A stretch of 64,000 nucleotides of DNA from Enterococcus sp. BWB1-3 (GTDB lineage: Bacteria > Bacillota > Bacilli > Lactobacillales > Enterococcaceae), in NCBI RefSeq assembly GCF_016745275.1, contig NZ_JADOEP010000012.1, positions 32,993 to 96,992 on the forward strand. The letters run 5' to 3'. Under the pieces are notes generated by a model, which was not told the origin of the DNA, did no database searches, and saw only the letters and a list, made by a program, of their open reading frames with translations. Below are positions 7,625 to 19,251 of this stretch, piece by piece (within the stretch, counting starts at the first letter, position 1; each line of letters starts with the position of its first letter). The position numbers and the translations under genes are program-made.

Positions 7625-8821
7625 TTGCCAAAGAAAGTAAAGAAAAGACATCTGCTGGATTATAGTATTTTGATTCCTTACTTAATTTTGAGCTGTGTGG
7701 GCTTGATCATGGTTTACAGTACAACTTCGGCAAAACAGCTTACAGAGGGAAAACCTTTAACTGCAATGGTGATAAATCAGGTTCAGTTTTGGATTTTGAG
7801 TCTGGTGGCGATGTTTTTTATTTACAAGATGAAGACAACTGTTTATCAGAATAAAGGGTTTATCATGTTTGCTATTGCAGTGATTTCAGCATTACTTCTG
7901 GCGGTCCGCTTCACAGATTTGGGGCAGACAATCAATGGTGCCAAGGGTTGGCTTGTTATTGCCGGATTTTCCATGCAGCCTGCGGAGTATTTAAAAATTA
8001 TGATTATCTGGTATCTGGCATATATATTGGCCAGACGCCAAAAATATATTGATAAAGAATTTAAAAAAGCAGTTTTCAGACCCATGCTTTTAGTTGCTGC
8101 TCTTATTTTTTTGGTTATTATTCAACCCGATTTAGGAAATGCAGCAGTGTTGACTCTGGTAGCCATTACTATTTTGTTGGCGAGCGGAATCAATTACATG
8201 TATACATATGTAATCGCCGGAGCAGGGATTTTGGGAAGTATTGCTTTTATTGAAGCTCTTTTACTGACAAAAGGAAGTTTTATTCCAGCCCAGTTTCAAT
8301 ATGTATACAAACGTTTTGAAGTTTTTTTGAATCCTTTTATTGACGAAAGAGAAACTGGACATCAGTTGATTAATTCCTATTATGCAATGAGTAATGGCGG
8401 CTGGTTTGGTCGAGGTCTGGGAAATAGCATTCAGAAAAAAGGTTTTTTGCCTGAAGCACACTCGGATTTTATTTTTTCGATTACGATTGAGGAGCTGGGA
8501 CTGATTGTTTCAATTTTGATTCTTTTAGTTTTGTTCTTTTTGATTAGTCGGATTATTTTGGTCGGGGTTCGTTCGAAAAAACCGTTTAATTCACTCTTCT
8601 GTATCGGAATTGGCGCAATGCTGATGATTCAAGTGTTTGTCAACTTAGGCGGAATTACAGGAATCATTCCTTTAACCGGGATAACTTTCCCATTTTTAAG
8701 TCATGGAGGAAACAGCCTTTTGGTCGTCTCGGCAGCTGTTGGATTTGTACTGAACATCAGTGCGGATGAAAAGCGGCAGAAACTGATCGATGATTACCAG
8801 GTGGCTGAATCTGATATATAA
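7625..8821 (+). CDS. ftsW: Septal peptidoglycan polymerase FtsW
   Basis: A SEDS-family glycosyltransferase of 398 residues with about ten membrane segments, which polymerises lipid II at the division site with its partner class b PBP. Family marks are YSTTSA near the start, GAKGWLVIAGFSMQPAEYLK in the middle and INSYYAMSNGGWFGRGLGNS. The late stretches LPEAHSDFIF and PLTGITFPFLSHGGNSLL also fit. The start is TTG behind AAGGAGG, at the end of ylaN, so the two are one operon. Confidence 0.93.
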   Translation: MPKKVKKRHLLDYSILIPYLILSCVGLIMVYSTTSAKQLTEGKPLTAMVINQVQFWILSLVAMFFIYKMKTTVYQNKGFIMFAIAVISALLLAVRFTDLGQTINGAKGWLVIAGFSMQPAEYLKIMIIWYLAYILARRQKYIDKEFKKAVFRPMLLVAALIFLVIIQPDLGNAAVLTLVAITILLASGINYMYTYVIAGAGILGSIAFIEALLLTKGSFIPAQFQYVYKRFEVFLNPFIDERETGHQLINSYYAMSNGGWFGRGLGNSIQKKGFLPEAHSDFIFSITIEELGLIVSILILLVLFFLISRIILVGVRSKKPFNSLFCIGIGAMLMIQVFVNLGGITGIIPLTGITFPFLSHGGNSLLVVSAAVGFVLNISADEKRQKLIDDYQVAESDI

Positions 8822-8861
8822 CGATTTGAGAGCAACTATAAATGAAGGTAGGAGTGGGAAA

Positions 8862-11800
8862 ATGAAGAAAGTTTTAGTAGCAAACCGCGGTGAAATCGCT
8901 GTTCGTATTTTTCGGGCATGTACTGAATTAAATATCCAGACAGTTGCTGTCTATGCGGAAGAAGATGAATATTCAGTCCATCGGTTTAAAGCGGATGAAG
9001 CGTACTTGGTAGGACGCGGGAAAAAACCGATTGAAGCATATCTGGATATCGAAGGAATTTTAAAGATTGCTAAAAATGCAGGAGCTGATGCAATTCACCC
9101 GGGATATGGTTTTCTTTCTGAAAACCTTGAATTTGCGAAGCGCTGTGAAGAAGAAGGAATTACATTTATCGGACCCAATATCCATCATTTAGATATCTTT
9201 GGTGACAAAATTAAAGCTAAAGAAGCGGCTGTAGCTGCTGGTATTGCGTCAATTCCAGGATCGGACGGTCCAGTTGATACAATTGACGAAGTACTTGAGT
9301 TTGGAAATACACATGGATTTCCTGTCATGATCAAAGCTGCATTGGGCGGCGGCGGTCGTGGGATGCGGGTAGCTTATAATGAAAAAGATGCACGTGAAGG
9401 TTATGAGCGTGCAAAAAGCGAGGCCAAAGCAGCCTTTGGTTCGGATGAAGTATATGTAGAACGATATATTTCAAATCCAAAGCATATTGAGGTTCAGATA
9501 TTAGGAGATTGTCATGGGAATGTTATTCATTTGTTTGAACGTGACTGCTCTGTGCAAAGACGTCATCAAAAAGTTGTAGAAGTTGCTCCATGTGTTTCAA
9601 TGGATGAAGCATTGCGGGAAGAAATTTGTAATGCCGCTGTTCAGCTGATGAGTCATGTCGGTTATGTGAATGCCGGAACTGTTGAGTTTTTGGTTGAAGG
9701 CGACCGCTTTTATTTTATTGAAGTAAATCCGCGTGTACAGGTTGAGCATACGATTACGGAAATGGTTACAGATATCGATATCGTAGTTTCGCAGCTTCTT
9801 ATTGCTCAGGGGCTGGAGCTTCATAAAGAAATTGGCATTCCTAAACAAGAAGAGTTGCGCTTGAATGGTGCTGCTATTCAGTGCAGAATTACGACAGAAG
9901 ATCCGCTGAACAATTTCATGCCGGATACTGGAAAAATTGATACGTATCGTTCTCCAGGTGGTTTTGGAGTTCGTTTGGATGTTGGAAATGCCTATTCAGG
10001 TTATGCGGTAACTCCTTATTTTGACTCACTATTAGTTAAAGTCTGTACGCATGGTATTACCTTTGAAAAGTCTGTGCAGAAAATGCAGCGTTGTCTGAAA
10101 GAATTTCGTGTTCGTGGTGTAAAGACGAATATTCCGTTTCTGCAAAATGTAGTAAGTCACCCATTATTCCGATCAGGTGAGGCACATACAACTTTTATTG
10201 ACAATACACCTGAATTATTTGAATTTCCTCGTGTACGCGACCGTGGAAACAAAACAATGAAATTTATCGGTGAAGTAACTGTAAATGGTTTTCCAGGGAT
10301 TGAAAAATTAGAAAAGCGTTATTTTGGTCAACCTAGATTGCCTGAAAATCTGGTTCTTAAGAAAGATTTCATTACTGCAAAGAATGTGCTTGATGAGAAG
10401 GGAGCAGAAGGAGTTGTTGAATGGGTAAAACAACAGGAAAATGTTTTACTGACGGATACAACATTCAGAGATGCGCATCAAAGCCTTTTAGCTACACGAG
10501 TTCGCACACAAGATTTCAAGGAAATTGCCCAGGCAACTTCAGAAGGTTTGCCTGAACTTTTTTCAACTGAAATGTGGGGCGGGGCTACATTTGATGTAGC
10601 TTACCGATTCTTAAATGAAGATCCATGGCAGCGATTAAGAAAACTGAGAAAGCTGATGCCGAACACATTGTTCCAAATGCTGTTTAGAGGGTCAAATGCA
10701 GTCGGTTATCAAAATTATCCAGATAATGTCATCAGAGAATTTATTAAAGAGTCAGCCAAGCAGGGAGTAGATGTTTTCCGTATTTTTGACAGCTTAAACT
10801 GGATTCCTCAAATGGAAAAGAGTATCCAGGCTGTTCGGGATTCAGGGAAAATTGCAGAAGCGGCAATTTGTTATACTGGAGATATCAATGATCCATCCAG
10901 AAATAAATATACTATTCAATATTATAAGGATATGGCTAAAGAGCTTGAACAGCTGGGCAGCCACATCATAGCCATTAAGGATATGGCAGGTCTGCTCAAA
11001 CCACAGGCTGCCTATCGCTTAATCAGCGAGCTGAAGGATACTGTTGACGTGCCTATTCATCTCCATACTCATGATACAAGCGGAAATGGTATTATCACAT
11101 ATTCTGCAGCAACAAAAGCCGGAGTAGATATTGTAGATGTTGCGGCGAGTGCAATGAGCGGAGCAACAAGCCAGCCTAGTATGACTAGTTTGTATTATGC
11201 GCTGGTAAATGGAGAACGTACTCCAGATATCAATGTTGACAATGCTCAGAAAATCAATCACTACTGGGAAGATGTTCGTATGTACTATATTCCGTTTGAA
11301 AATGGCTTGAATGCGCCTCAGACAGAAGTTTATATGCATGAAATGCCTGGCGGTCAGTATTCCAATTTGCAACAGCAGGCAAAAGCAGTCGGTTTAGGTG
11401 ACAAATGGGATGATATAAAAAAAATGTACCAGACAGTTAATTTAATGTTTGGTGATATTGTGAAAGTAACCCCGTCTTCGAAAGTTGTTGGGGATATGGC
11501 ATTGTTCATGGTGCAGAATGATTTAACAGAAGAAGCAGTTTTTGAGTGCGGCAATCAATTGAGCTTCCCTGAGTCTGTAGTAACATTTTTCCAGGGAGAT
11601 CTTGGGCAGCCGACTGGCGGATTTCCTAAAGAGCTGCAACGTATTATTCTTAAGGGACGTCCGGCCTTTACTGATCGTCCGGGAGATTTGGCTGAGCCTG
11701 TAGATTTTGCAGCGATAAGTAAAGAGCTTGCTGAGAAAATCGGATATGAGCCGAAAATGGAAGAAGTATTAAGCTACTTGATGTATCCTCAGGTCTTTCT

Positions 11801-12290
11801 TGATTATCGGACCTCTTATCAAAATTATGGCGATGTTACTCTACTTGATACACCGACATTCTTCCAGGGAATTCGATTGGGTGAAACGGTTGAAGTCCAG
11901 ATTGAAAGAGGAAAGACGTTAATTGTTCGCTTAGACGAAATCGGTGAACCGGATGTGGAAGGAAATCGAACATTATTCTTTAATCTGAATGGTCAGCGAC
12001 GTGAAATAGAGATCAAGGATCACTCAATCAAATCCAGTGTTCAAACGAAGCGAAAAGCTGAGCCGACAAATAAGGGGCAGATAGGGGCTACTATGTCCGG
12101 ATCAGTTCTGCAGCTCCTTGTTAAGAAAGGTGACAAAGTTAAAAAAGGCGACCCTTTAATTATCACAGAAGCAATGAAAATGGAAACTAGTCTGGAAGCT
12201 CATTTTGATGGAATGGTAGATCATATTTATGTGTCAGAGGGCGAAGCAATCAGCTCAGGCGATCTATTATTGGAATTAGAGGAAAAATAA
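8862..12290 (+). CDS. pyc: Pyruvate carboxylase
   Basis: This biotin enzyme carboxylates pyruvate to oxaloacetate and refills the C4 pool. In the 1142 residues the order is biotin carboxylase/ATP-grasp (MKKVLVANRGEIAVRIFRA, then GGGGRGMR), carboxyltransferase (LLTDTTFRDAHQSLLATRVR, with DMAGLLKP and HTHDTSGNG), and the C-terminal biotinyl domain with the lysine in EAMKMET. ATG 8862 follows AGGAGTGGG, and upstream in-frame starts lie within ftsW. With the FBPase and PPDK further on, it gives a route from pyruvate toward PEP and hexoses. Confidence 0.96.
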   Translation: MKKVLVANRGEIAVRIFRACTELNIQTVAVYAEEDEYSVHRFKADEAYLVGRGKKPIEAYLDIEGILKIAKNAGADAIHPGYGFLSENLEFAKRCEEEGITFIGPNIHHLDIFGDKIKAKEAAVAAGIASIPGSDGPVDTIDEVLEFGNTHGFPVMIKAALGGGGRGMRVAYNEKDAREGYERAKSEAKAAFGSDEVYVERYISNPKHIEVQILGDCHGNVIHLFERDCSVQRRHQKVVEVAPCVSMDEALREEICNAAVQLMSHVGYVNAGTVEFLVEGDRFYFIEVNPRVQVEHTITEMVTDIDIVVSQLLIAQGLELHKEIGIPKQEELRLNGAAIQCRITTEDPLNNFMPDTGKIDTYRSPGGFGVRLDVGNAYSGYAVTPYFDSLLVKVCTHGITFEKSVQKMQRCLKEFRVRGVKTNIPFLQNVVSHPLFRSGEAHTTFIDNTPELFEFPRVRDRGNKTMKFIGEVTVNGFPGIEKLEKRYFGQPRLPENLVLKKDFITAKNVLDEKGAEGVVEWVKQQENVLLTDTTFRDAHQSLLATRVRTQDFKEIAQATSEGLPELFSTEMWGGATFDVAYRFLNEDPWQRLRKLRKLMPNTLFQMLFRGSNAVGYQNYPDNVIREFIKESAKQGVDVFRIFDSLNWIPQMEKSIQAVRDSGKIAEAAICYTGDINDPSRNKYTIQYYKDMAKELEQLGSHIIAIKDMAGLLKPQAAYRLISELKDTVDVPIHLHTHDTSGNGIITYSAATKAGVDIVDVAASAMSGATSQPSMTSLYYALVNGERTPDINVDNAQKINHYWEDVRMYYIPFENGLNAPQTEVYMHEMPGGQYSNLQQQAKAVGLGDKWDDIKKMYQTVNLMFGDIVKVTPSSKVVGDMALFMVQNDLTEEAVFECGNQLSFPESVVTFFQGDLGQPTGGFPKELQRIILKGRPAFTDRPGDLAEPVDFAAISKELAEKIGYEPKMEEVLSYLMYPQVFLDYRTSYQNYGDVTLLDTPTFFQGIRLGETVEVQIERGKTLIVRLDEIGEPDVEGNRTLFFNLNGQRREIEIKDHSIKSSVQTKRKAEPTNKGQIGATMSGSVLQLLVKKGDKVKKGDPLIITEAMKMETSLEAHFDGMVDHIYVSEGEAISSGDLLLELEEK

Positions 12291-12310
12291 AGGCATTGAG
12301 GGAGGAAAAA

Positions 12311-13441
12311 ATGAAAAGAGTTTTGGCTTTTCTTGCAGTACTTTCAACGGTATTGATTATTGGCTATCTTGAACCTGTATTTTTTCCTCCTGAAAAAGCC
12401 GAAATCGATATAAGTAATAACGGGGGACAGGTTGTCTCTCATACGGCATTGCCCCACGAAGAGCTTGAAGCTTCGGGGTATGCCTTATACATAGGAAAAA
12501 AAATCAGCACGTTTACGCAGGAATTCGGCGAGCCGCTTACCAGATATTCCACAGGCTTAGGTTATGATTTGTTAATATTTGGTGAGGAAGATTCAGAATA
12601 TATGGAAGTTAGCGTAAATAATGATATTATTCAGTCTGTTAAGGTGTTTAATACTACAGACAGAACTGCCCCGTTTAATTTTGAGATGACCTTGTCTGAT
12701 ATTTCAGAATTAACCACCATATTTTCAAATTTCTCCATTGATTATGAAGCAGAAGAGTATTCGATAGAGCTTACGGAAGAAGATATGAACTATCGACCGC
12801 TGATAGCCTTTGACAATCAAAGCTTTGCTGTTTTATTTTTTACGCATGGAAAAGAGAGTATTTCTGGGATTACATATGTTTCAAAAGAGTATCTGTTGAC
12901 AGTAATGCCTTATCAGCTGACAACGGGACAGGCGCTGCCAATTACTATTGAAGAAACTGAAGCTGAGATAGCAGCGGAGAAGCAGAAAACAATCATTCGA
13001 ATGATCAATTTATTAAGAATTAATGATGGTCTGGAACCCTACGCAATAAATTCTGAGACAATGAAGAATGCAGTTGAGTTATATCAGTTTTACGAAGAGA
13101 ATGCTTCAGAATTCCTTTCTGTCGAACGGTTGGAATCTCTATCACAAGTCAAAAATGAAAGCCTTGGCGAAATTGCTTCTGCTTTTATATTTTCAAATAC
13201 AGAATTTGAAAAAATGGCGGATAAAAGTAATCTGCCTTTGCGAAAGCCGGATGGGATTTATATGACCCCTGTCTATGATCCTTCCTTTGCTGCTCTTTTT
13301 TGGTTTTCAGATGGTGCCTATTATGCACGCTTTTCACAGGAGAATGCTCAGAACATTGGCGTTGCTTTTTCTAAAGAAGATGTGTTAGTCTTATTAGAGA
13401 ATACACAAAATAATACAGAAGAAACAGAGGATAGCAGATAA
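12311..13441 (+). CDS. ylbC: YlbC-like CAP-domain protein
   Basis: A 376-residue secreted or membrane-anchored protein. One N-terminal hydrophobic helix (VLAFLAVLSTVLIIGYL) is followed by the CAP-associated domain (LGKK/IGKKISTFTQEFGEPLTRYSTGLGYD style) and a C-terminal CAP/SCP-like domain from about residue 235 (MINLLRINDGLEPYAIN, ending with ARFSQENAQNIGVAF). The family is found in Bacillota beside ylbF and ylbG, as here. Its biochemical role is unknown. ATG 12311 sits behind GGGAGGA, 20 bases after pyc. Confidence 0.82.
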   Translation: MKRVLAFLAVLSTVLIIGYLEPVFFPPEKAEIDISNNGGQVVSHTALPHEELEASGYALYIGKKISTFTQEFGEPLTRYSTGLGYDLLIFGEEDSEYMEVSVNNDIIQSVKVFNTTDRTAPFNFEMTLSDISELTTIFSNFSIDYEAEEYSIELTEEDMNYRPLIAFDNQSFAVLFFTHGKESISGITYVSKEYLLTVMPYQLTTGQALPITIEETEAEIAAEKQKTIIRMINLLRINDGLEPYAINSETMKNAVELYQFYEENASEFLSVERLESLSQVKNESLGEIASAFIFSNTEFEKMADKSNLPLRKPDGIYMTPVYDPSFAALFWFSDGAYYARFSQENAQNIGVAFSKEDVLVLLENTQNNTEETEDSR

Positions 13442-13442
13442 G

Positions 13443-13874
13443 ATGATAGTGAATGAATCACTTTTTAACATAGAGGATCAAACAGAGCTGCTGGTTCAAA
13501 CTGTTTTGAGCAGCAGCAAACTTAAACAATATAAAGAAAATAAAAGAAAAATGAATCAGTCAGAAACGGTGCAGGAGAGGCTGTCTGAATTTTTGTCTTC
13601 AAAAACAGCGTTTGAGCGTATAGAAAGCTATGGCTCGCATGCCCCTGATTTTAAAACGAAGCAAAGAGCACTTCGTCAGGCGAAAAGACAGCTGGATATG
13701 TGTGAAGAGGTTTCTGAATTCAGAATTTCAGAAACAGATATTCAGGATATTTTAGATACGATCAGTTCTGCAATCGCAAAAACAATTTCTGATGATATTA
13801 AAGTGGATGCTGGGAACCCGTTCTTTACCAAAGGAACTCAGCATGGATGCGGAGGAAGCTGTCATGCAAGTTAA
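13443..13874 (+). CDS. ylbF: YlbF family regulator, Cys-containing tail
   Basis: A helical 143-residue protein of the YlbF/YmcA (Com_YlbF) family. In B. subtilis YlbF forms a complex with YmcA and YaaT that affects RNase Y, competence and biofilm formation, and it can carry Fe-S clusters. Here the C-terminus ends in GTQHGCGGSCHAS, giving two close cysteines, and one more Cys (DMCEE) lies in the middle. The start is ATG one base after the ylbC stop; its ribosome site is weak (AGAGGA). It overlaps ylbG by 11 bases. Confidence 0.85.
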   Translation: MIVNESLFNIEDQTELLVQTVLSSSKLKQYKENKRKMNQSETVQERLSEFLSSKTAFERIESYGSHAPDFKTKQRALRQAKRQLDMCEEVSEFRISETDIQDILDTISSAIAKTISDDIKVDAGNPFFTKGTQHGCGGSCHAS

Positions 13875-14220
13875 TGTAAATGAGGAAAAAGAATTGACTC
13901 TGCAAAAGCGCAGATCAATCATTATTTGGGTTTATTCTTTGAAGCAGTTGAAAACACTGAAGAGATATGGACTTATACAGTATGTTTCCAGAAGGATGAA
14001 ATATATTGTTCTTTATATGAATGAAGAAGAAATTGAGTCAGCAGAAGCAAAAATTAACGGACTGCATTTTGTTCGCAAGGTGGAACGTTCTTATCGACCG
14101 GATGTTGAAATGAATTTTGCAGAAAAAATCGGGACAAAGGCGGCTTATCAATATGTTGAAGAAGAAGGTTTTGAAGTTGAAGAAATCAATACTCAGATTC
14201 GCTTAGCTGAAAATGTATAA
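13864..14220 (+). CDS. ylbG: YlbG family protein (DUF2129)
   Basis: 118 residues, of the YlbG family found directly after ylbF in Bacillota. The marks are RRSIIIWVYSLKQLKTLKRYG and the KYIVLYMNEEE strand. I chose ATG 13864, inside the end of ylbF, because GGAGGAAG lies 7 bases upstream; the frame is open further up but without a good site. Function unknown. A strong terminator follows. Confidence 0.86.
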   Translation: MQVNVNEEKELTLQKRRSIIIWVYSLKQLKTLKRYGLIQYVSRRMKYIVLYMNEEEIESAEAKINGLHFVRKVERSYRPDVEMNFAEKIGTKAAYQYVEEEGFEVEEINTQIRLAENV

Positions 14221-14228
14221 ATTTGAAG

Positions 14229-14272
14229 AGATGAAAAATGTGTAGGAACTTCAAACATTTTTCATCTTTTTT
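14229..14272 (+). terminator. Terminator after ylbG
   Basis: AGATGAAAAATGT (14229-14241) pairs with ACATTTTTCATCT (14255-14267), and a T-run ends at 14272. This closes the pyc-ylbC-ylbF-ylbG stretch. Confidence 0.9.
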
Positions 14273-14378
14273 CCATGAAGAAAAGCTAGAATAAAGCTGA
14301 TGACTGTTACTGTTTTGTTTGATGACTGCGGCAAAACGAGTGAATTCAGTTAGCTATAAAAAGAACAGGAGCGAGAAG

Positions 14379-16465
<2,087 letters not shown>

Positions 16466-16555
16466 TAATAATAGTTATTGACTGAACATCGTGTTCACAT
16501 AGTGGATGTAGATTTTTCCCGATTTACAAGTACAATTAGACGAACCTTTCATAAA

Positions 16556-16603
16556 AAAATACACCTGTGAGCCGTTTGAGGTATGGCATACAGGTGTATT
16601 TTT
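16556..16603. terminator. Bidirectional terminator between sepM and the PH-domain gene
   Basis: AAAATACACCTGT (16556-16568) pairs with ACAGGTGTATTTT (16590-16602). A and T runs on the two sides let it stop transcription from both convergent units. Confidence 0.88.
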
Positions 16604-16607
16604 AGCG

Positions 16608-17390
16608 TTAGTATTTTGGTATCAAGTCGGCCCACGGACCAATATGAAACACAACTCCCAGCAAAAAGAAAAGTATAAAGAGAACAATCATTGAGTAGGA
16701 TAAGAAAATACCAATTCGCAAACCCATTTGAAAATTATTAATCAGGAAATCAAATTTTCTTTTTCTGTAGACGGATTCTCTAATTGAAATATTTTTCATC
16801 TTATCAATTTCTGATATTTGTTCTAAGAAAAGCTGGGCATCTGCTTCATCGATCAACTCCGAAAAAATACTGTTTTCACATTCAAAGTCGAAGTAATAAC
16901 TAATTAATTTTTTCCTGGTAAATCGAAAACCACCTTCCCGCTCCCAATAACTGCTCTTCATTTTTTTCACGGTAATCACGCTGATCGCTTCATATGGGTA
17001 GCTGTAAAATAACCCCTGATCAATATATTCAATGATTGTCAAAAAGATAATCCTCTGATCAGTAAAGATTAATAATCTGTTTCCTCTCAAATCATGAAAA
17101 TCTTTGATATATTTACGACCTTTTTCTGTTTTTGGATGATAAATGCCCAAATAACCAACATTCATAAAGCTGAGATTGGGGCCATCAGTTGTCAGAGGAA
17201 AGTAGGATTGGATTTCTTCCTCTGCCTCAAGTTCACCTTTGACTGACTCAAGCAGCTCCTGCAGGAAAATATACATCTTAGTCTGTTTGAAAAGTGCATT
17301 TTTCTGCTCGCTGGAAAAGAGTGCAGATGCGTCTTGATTCATCTGTTCCTGATTCAGTTTCCGGACACTTTTTCTAAAAGTATTCGCCAT
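16608..17390 (-). CDS. Membrane protein with bacterial PH-like domain
   Basis: A 260-residue protein with about 190 cytoplasmic residues, a central segment LLIFTDQRIIFLTIIEY, a following strand YPYEAISVITVKKMKSSYWE and a final helix (DAQLFLEQISEI). That layout is typical of YokE-like bacterial PH domains. Two hydrophobic segments lie at the C-terminus (GIFLSYSMIVLFILFFLLGVVF). It overlaps the upstream sigma-factor gene by 17 bases and has GGAAGGAG inside it, so the two are co-translated. By position it may regulate or be served by the sigma factor. It does not resemble known anti-sigma factors such as zinc-finger or RsiV types. Confidence 0.68.
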   Translation of the reverse strand: MANTFRKSVRKLNQEQMNQDASALFSSEQKNALFKQTKMYIFLQELLESVKGELEAEEEIQSYFPLTTDGPNLSFMNVGYLGIYHPKTEKGRKYIKDFHDLRGNRLLIFTDQRIIFLTIIEYIDQGLFYSYPYEAISVITVKKMKSSYWEREGGFRFTRKKLISYYFDFECENSIFSELIDEADAQLFLEQISEIDKMKNISIRESVYRKRKFDFLINNFQMGLRIGIFLSYSMIVLFILFFLLGVVFHIGPWADLIPKY

Positions 17391-17919
17391 GATTTATTAC
17401 TCCTTCCTGTAAATTTTTTTTGAGTTTTTTTCGACCTCTGGATAGGTGATTGTAAATTTGTGTGATCGACAATTGCAGTTCCTCTGCAATCATTTGCGGA
17501 GTTTCCTGATAGTAATAATATTTAAGAAAAATCAGCTGATCTTCGCTGCTCAGACTGCAAATCAAATCCAGAAACTCTTCTTTTTCAAAGTATTGATCAT
17601 ATATTTTAGATTCTGCTGCTTGTTCAAGAGGTACAAGTTTTTGCTTACGGATAATAGTTCTTTTTTTATCAATACAGCTATTACGGGTGATTGTCAGAGA
17701 CCAGGTTTTCAGACTGCTTTTCGATACATCAAACTGATCTATTGATCTCCAAATTTTGTAGAAAACTTCATTTTCTGCTTCTTTATGGTAATTGTGCTCT
17801 TCAGTACGATTTAATACCGCATTAATTGTCTTGATAATTTTTTCTCCATAAGAGTTAATCAGCAATTCCAACCCCCTGAAGTCCTTCATCTTCATTAATT
17901 CTACAATTTTTGCATCCAT
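17374..17919 (-). CDS. ECF-type RNA polymerase sigma factor
   Basis: 181 residues with the two ECF regions. Region 2 (about 20-85) contains EAENEVFYKIWRSIDQFD and a TWSLTITRNSCIDKKR stretch. Region 4 (about 115-175) has LICSLSSEDQLIFLKYYYYQETPQMIAEELQLSITQIYN as a helix-turn-helix, followed by LSRGRKKLKKNL. I chose the ATG at 17919 because AAAGGAGGG lies before it; the upstream ATG at 17937 overlaps that ribosome site. A TATAAT lies on the minus strand at 17946-17941. Its regulon and signal are unknown. Confidence 0.87.
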   Translation of the reverse strand: MDAKIVELMKMKDFRGLELLINSYGEKIIKTINAVLNRTEEHNYHKEAENEVFYKIWRSIDQFDVSKSSLKTWSLTITRNSCIDKKRTIIRKQKLVPLEQAAESKIYDQYFEKEEFLDLICSLSSEDQLIFLKYYYYQETPQMIAEELQLSITQIYNHLSRGRKKLKKNLQEGVINHGEYF

Positions 17920-18014
17920 ATCTGGCCCTCCTTTCATCCTATTATACGATCGACAAACTATTTTTTTATCAACAAAAGCTAAAAAATGCGTATTATTTTT
18001 TAGGAGGGAGGATT

Positions 18015-18635
18015 ATGAAGGAAAAAATCGTTACTTATCGTTATTGGCTGGGTGGGGGCGCTGTGATTTTCTGCTGTATCATTTTCTGTGTCTATCGCTT
18101 AATCTTCCTAAAACCTATCCTCAGTGAGCAACCGCAGGAAGAGTGGTACGCAGCTACTTCAACTTCTGAAGCAGCTGTACAGGAAAGCTCATTTGAAGAG
18201 GAGCAGGTGTATGTGGACGTAAAGGGAGCAGTTGCAGTTCCAGGGATTTATGAAGTTAGTTCAGAAATGAGAGTATGGGACGTTTTGGAAATGGCTGGAG
18301 GGCTGACTGAATCAGCTGATGAAAAGCAGATCAATTTATCTCAACGGCTGGAAGATCAAATGGTCATCTATGTTCCTGAGGAAGGAGAGGAAATTATAAG
18401 TGCTGTAGACGAAGTCAATAAAACCAATAATTCACAAAGTGGTAAGATTGATTTAAACACTGCAGATGAACAAGCTTTAATGACTCTATCGGGTATTGGG
18501 GAGAAAAAAGCACAGGAGATCATTAAGTACAGAGAAGAGAATGGCAGATTCAGCTCTATTGAGGAATTGTCTGATATTTCTGGAATCGGAGAGAAAACAT
18601 TTGAGAAGTTAAGAGACTCTATTTTTGTCTCTTAA
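18015..18635 (+). CDS. comEA: DNA-uptake receptor ComEA
   Basis: A 206-residue membrane-anchored DNA receptor of the transformation machine. An N-terminal helix (GGGAVIFCCIIFCVYRLIF) is followed by an SLBB domain (YVDVKGAVAVPGIYEV, then VIYVPEEGEE), a short Asn/Ser linker and the helix-hairpin-helix pair (IDLNTADEQALMTLSGIG..KAQEII, FSSIEELSDISGIG). AGGAGGGAGG precedes ATG 18015. First gene of the late-competence operon. Confidence 0.95.
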   Translation: MKEKIVTYRYWLGGGAVIFCCIIFCVYRLIFLKPILSEQPQEEWYAATSTSEAAVQESSFEEEQVYVDVKGAVAVPGIYEVSSEMRVWDVLEMAGGLTESADEKQINLSQRLEDQMVIYVPEEGEEIISAVDEVNKTNNSQSGKIDLNTADEQALMTLSGIGEKKAQEIIKYREENGRFSSIEELSDISGIGEKTFEKLRDSIFVS

Positions 18636-18741
18636 TACGAATTATTTTGTAAATCCTATTGACGGCAATTTCTAATTCACGTACTATTTGTATAGCTTAA
18701 GTTTCAGCAAAAGAAGATTTATGAGATGGAGGGGAGCAATA

Positions 18742-19251
18742 TTGACAGTGGAACGTATACCTTGGGATCAGTATTTTATGGCACAGAGTGTGCTGCTGGC
18801 CTTAAGAAGCACGTGTACTCGTCTGGAAGTCGGGGCAACTATTGTGCGGGATAAACGAATCATCGCAGGAGGCTACAATGGTTCTGTCAGCAGTGATGTT
18901 CATTGTATTGACGACGGCTGTTATGTCGTAGATGGTCATTGTGTAAGAACAATACATGCGGAGATGAATGCCATTTTACAATGCGCAAAATTCGGTATTC
19001 CAACAGATCAGGCGGAAATTTATGTCACACATTTTCCATGCCTGCAATGTACCAAAATGATCCTACAGGCTGGAATCAAGAAAATTCATTACCTGAAAGA
19101 TTATAGAAATGACCCTTACGCAGTTGAACTGATTTCAAAAGCAGGGGCCGTAGCGGAAAAAGTAACCTTATCCAAAAAATACTTTGCTGAACTTCAATTA
19201 GGAGAAGAGGAACTCAGCTCATTTGAAGAGCCTGCTTCAGGAACTGACTAA
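18742..19251 (+). CDS. comEB: ComEB, dCMP deaminase family
   Basis: 169 residues with the zinc deaminase motifs HAEMNAI and PCLQC, plus the family start ERIPWDQYFMAQSVLLALRS. It deaminates dCMP in related species. Although it is kept in the com operon, ComEB is not essential for DNA uptake in B. subtilis. The TTG at 18742 is the best start: GGAGGGG lies about 9 bases upstream and the mature family begins there; ATG 18721 overlaps the ribosome site. It overlaps comEC by 29 bases. Confidence 0.92.
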   Translation: MTVERIPWDQYFMAQSVLLALRSTCTRLEVGATIVRDKRIIAGGYNGSVSSDVHCIDDGCYVVDGHCVRTIHAEMNAILQCAKFGIPTDQAEIYVTHFPCLQCTKMILQAGIKKIHYLKDYRNDPYAVELISKAGAVAEKVTLSKKYFAELQLGEEELSSFEEPASGTD

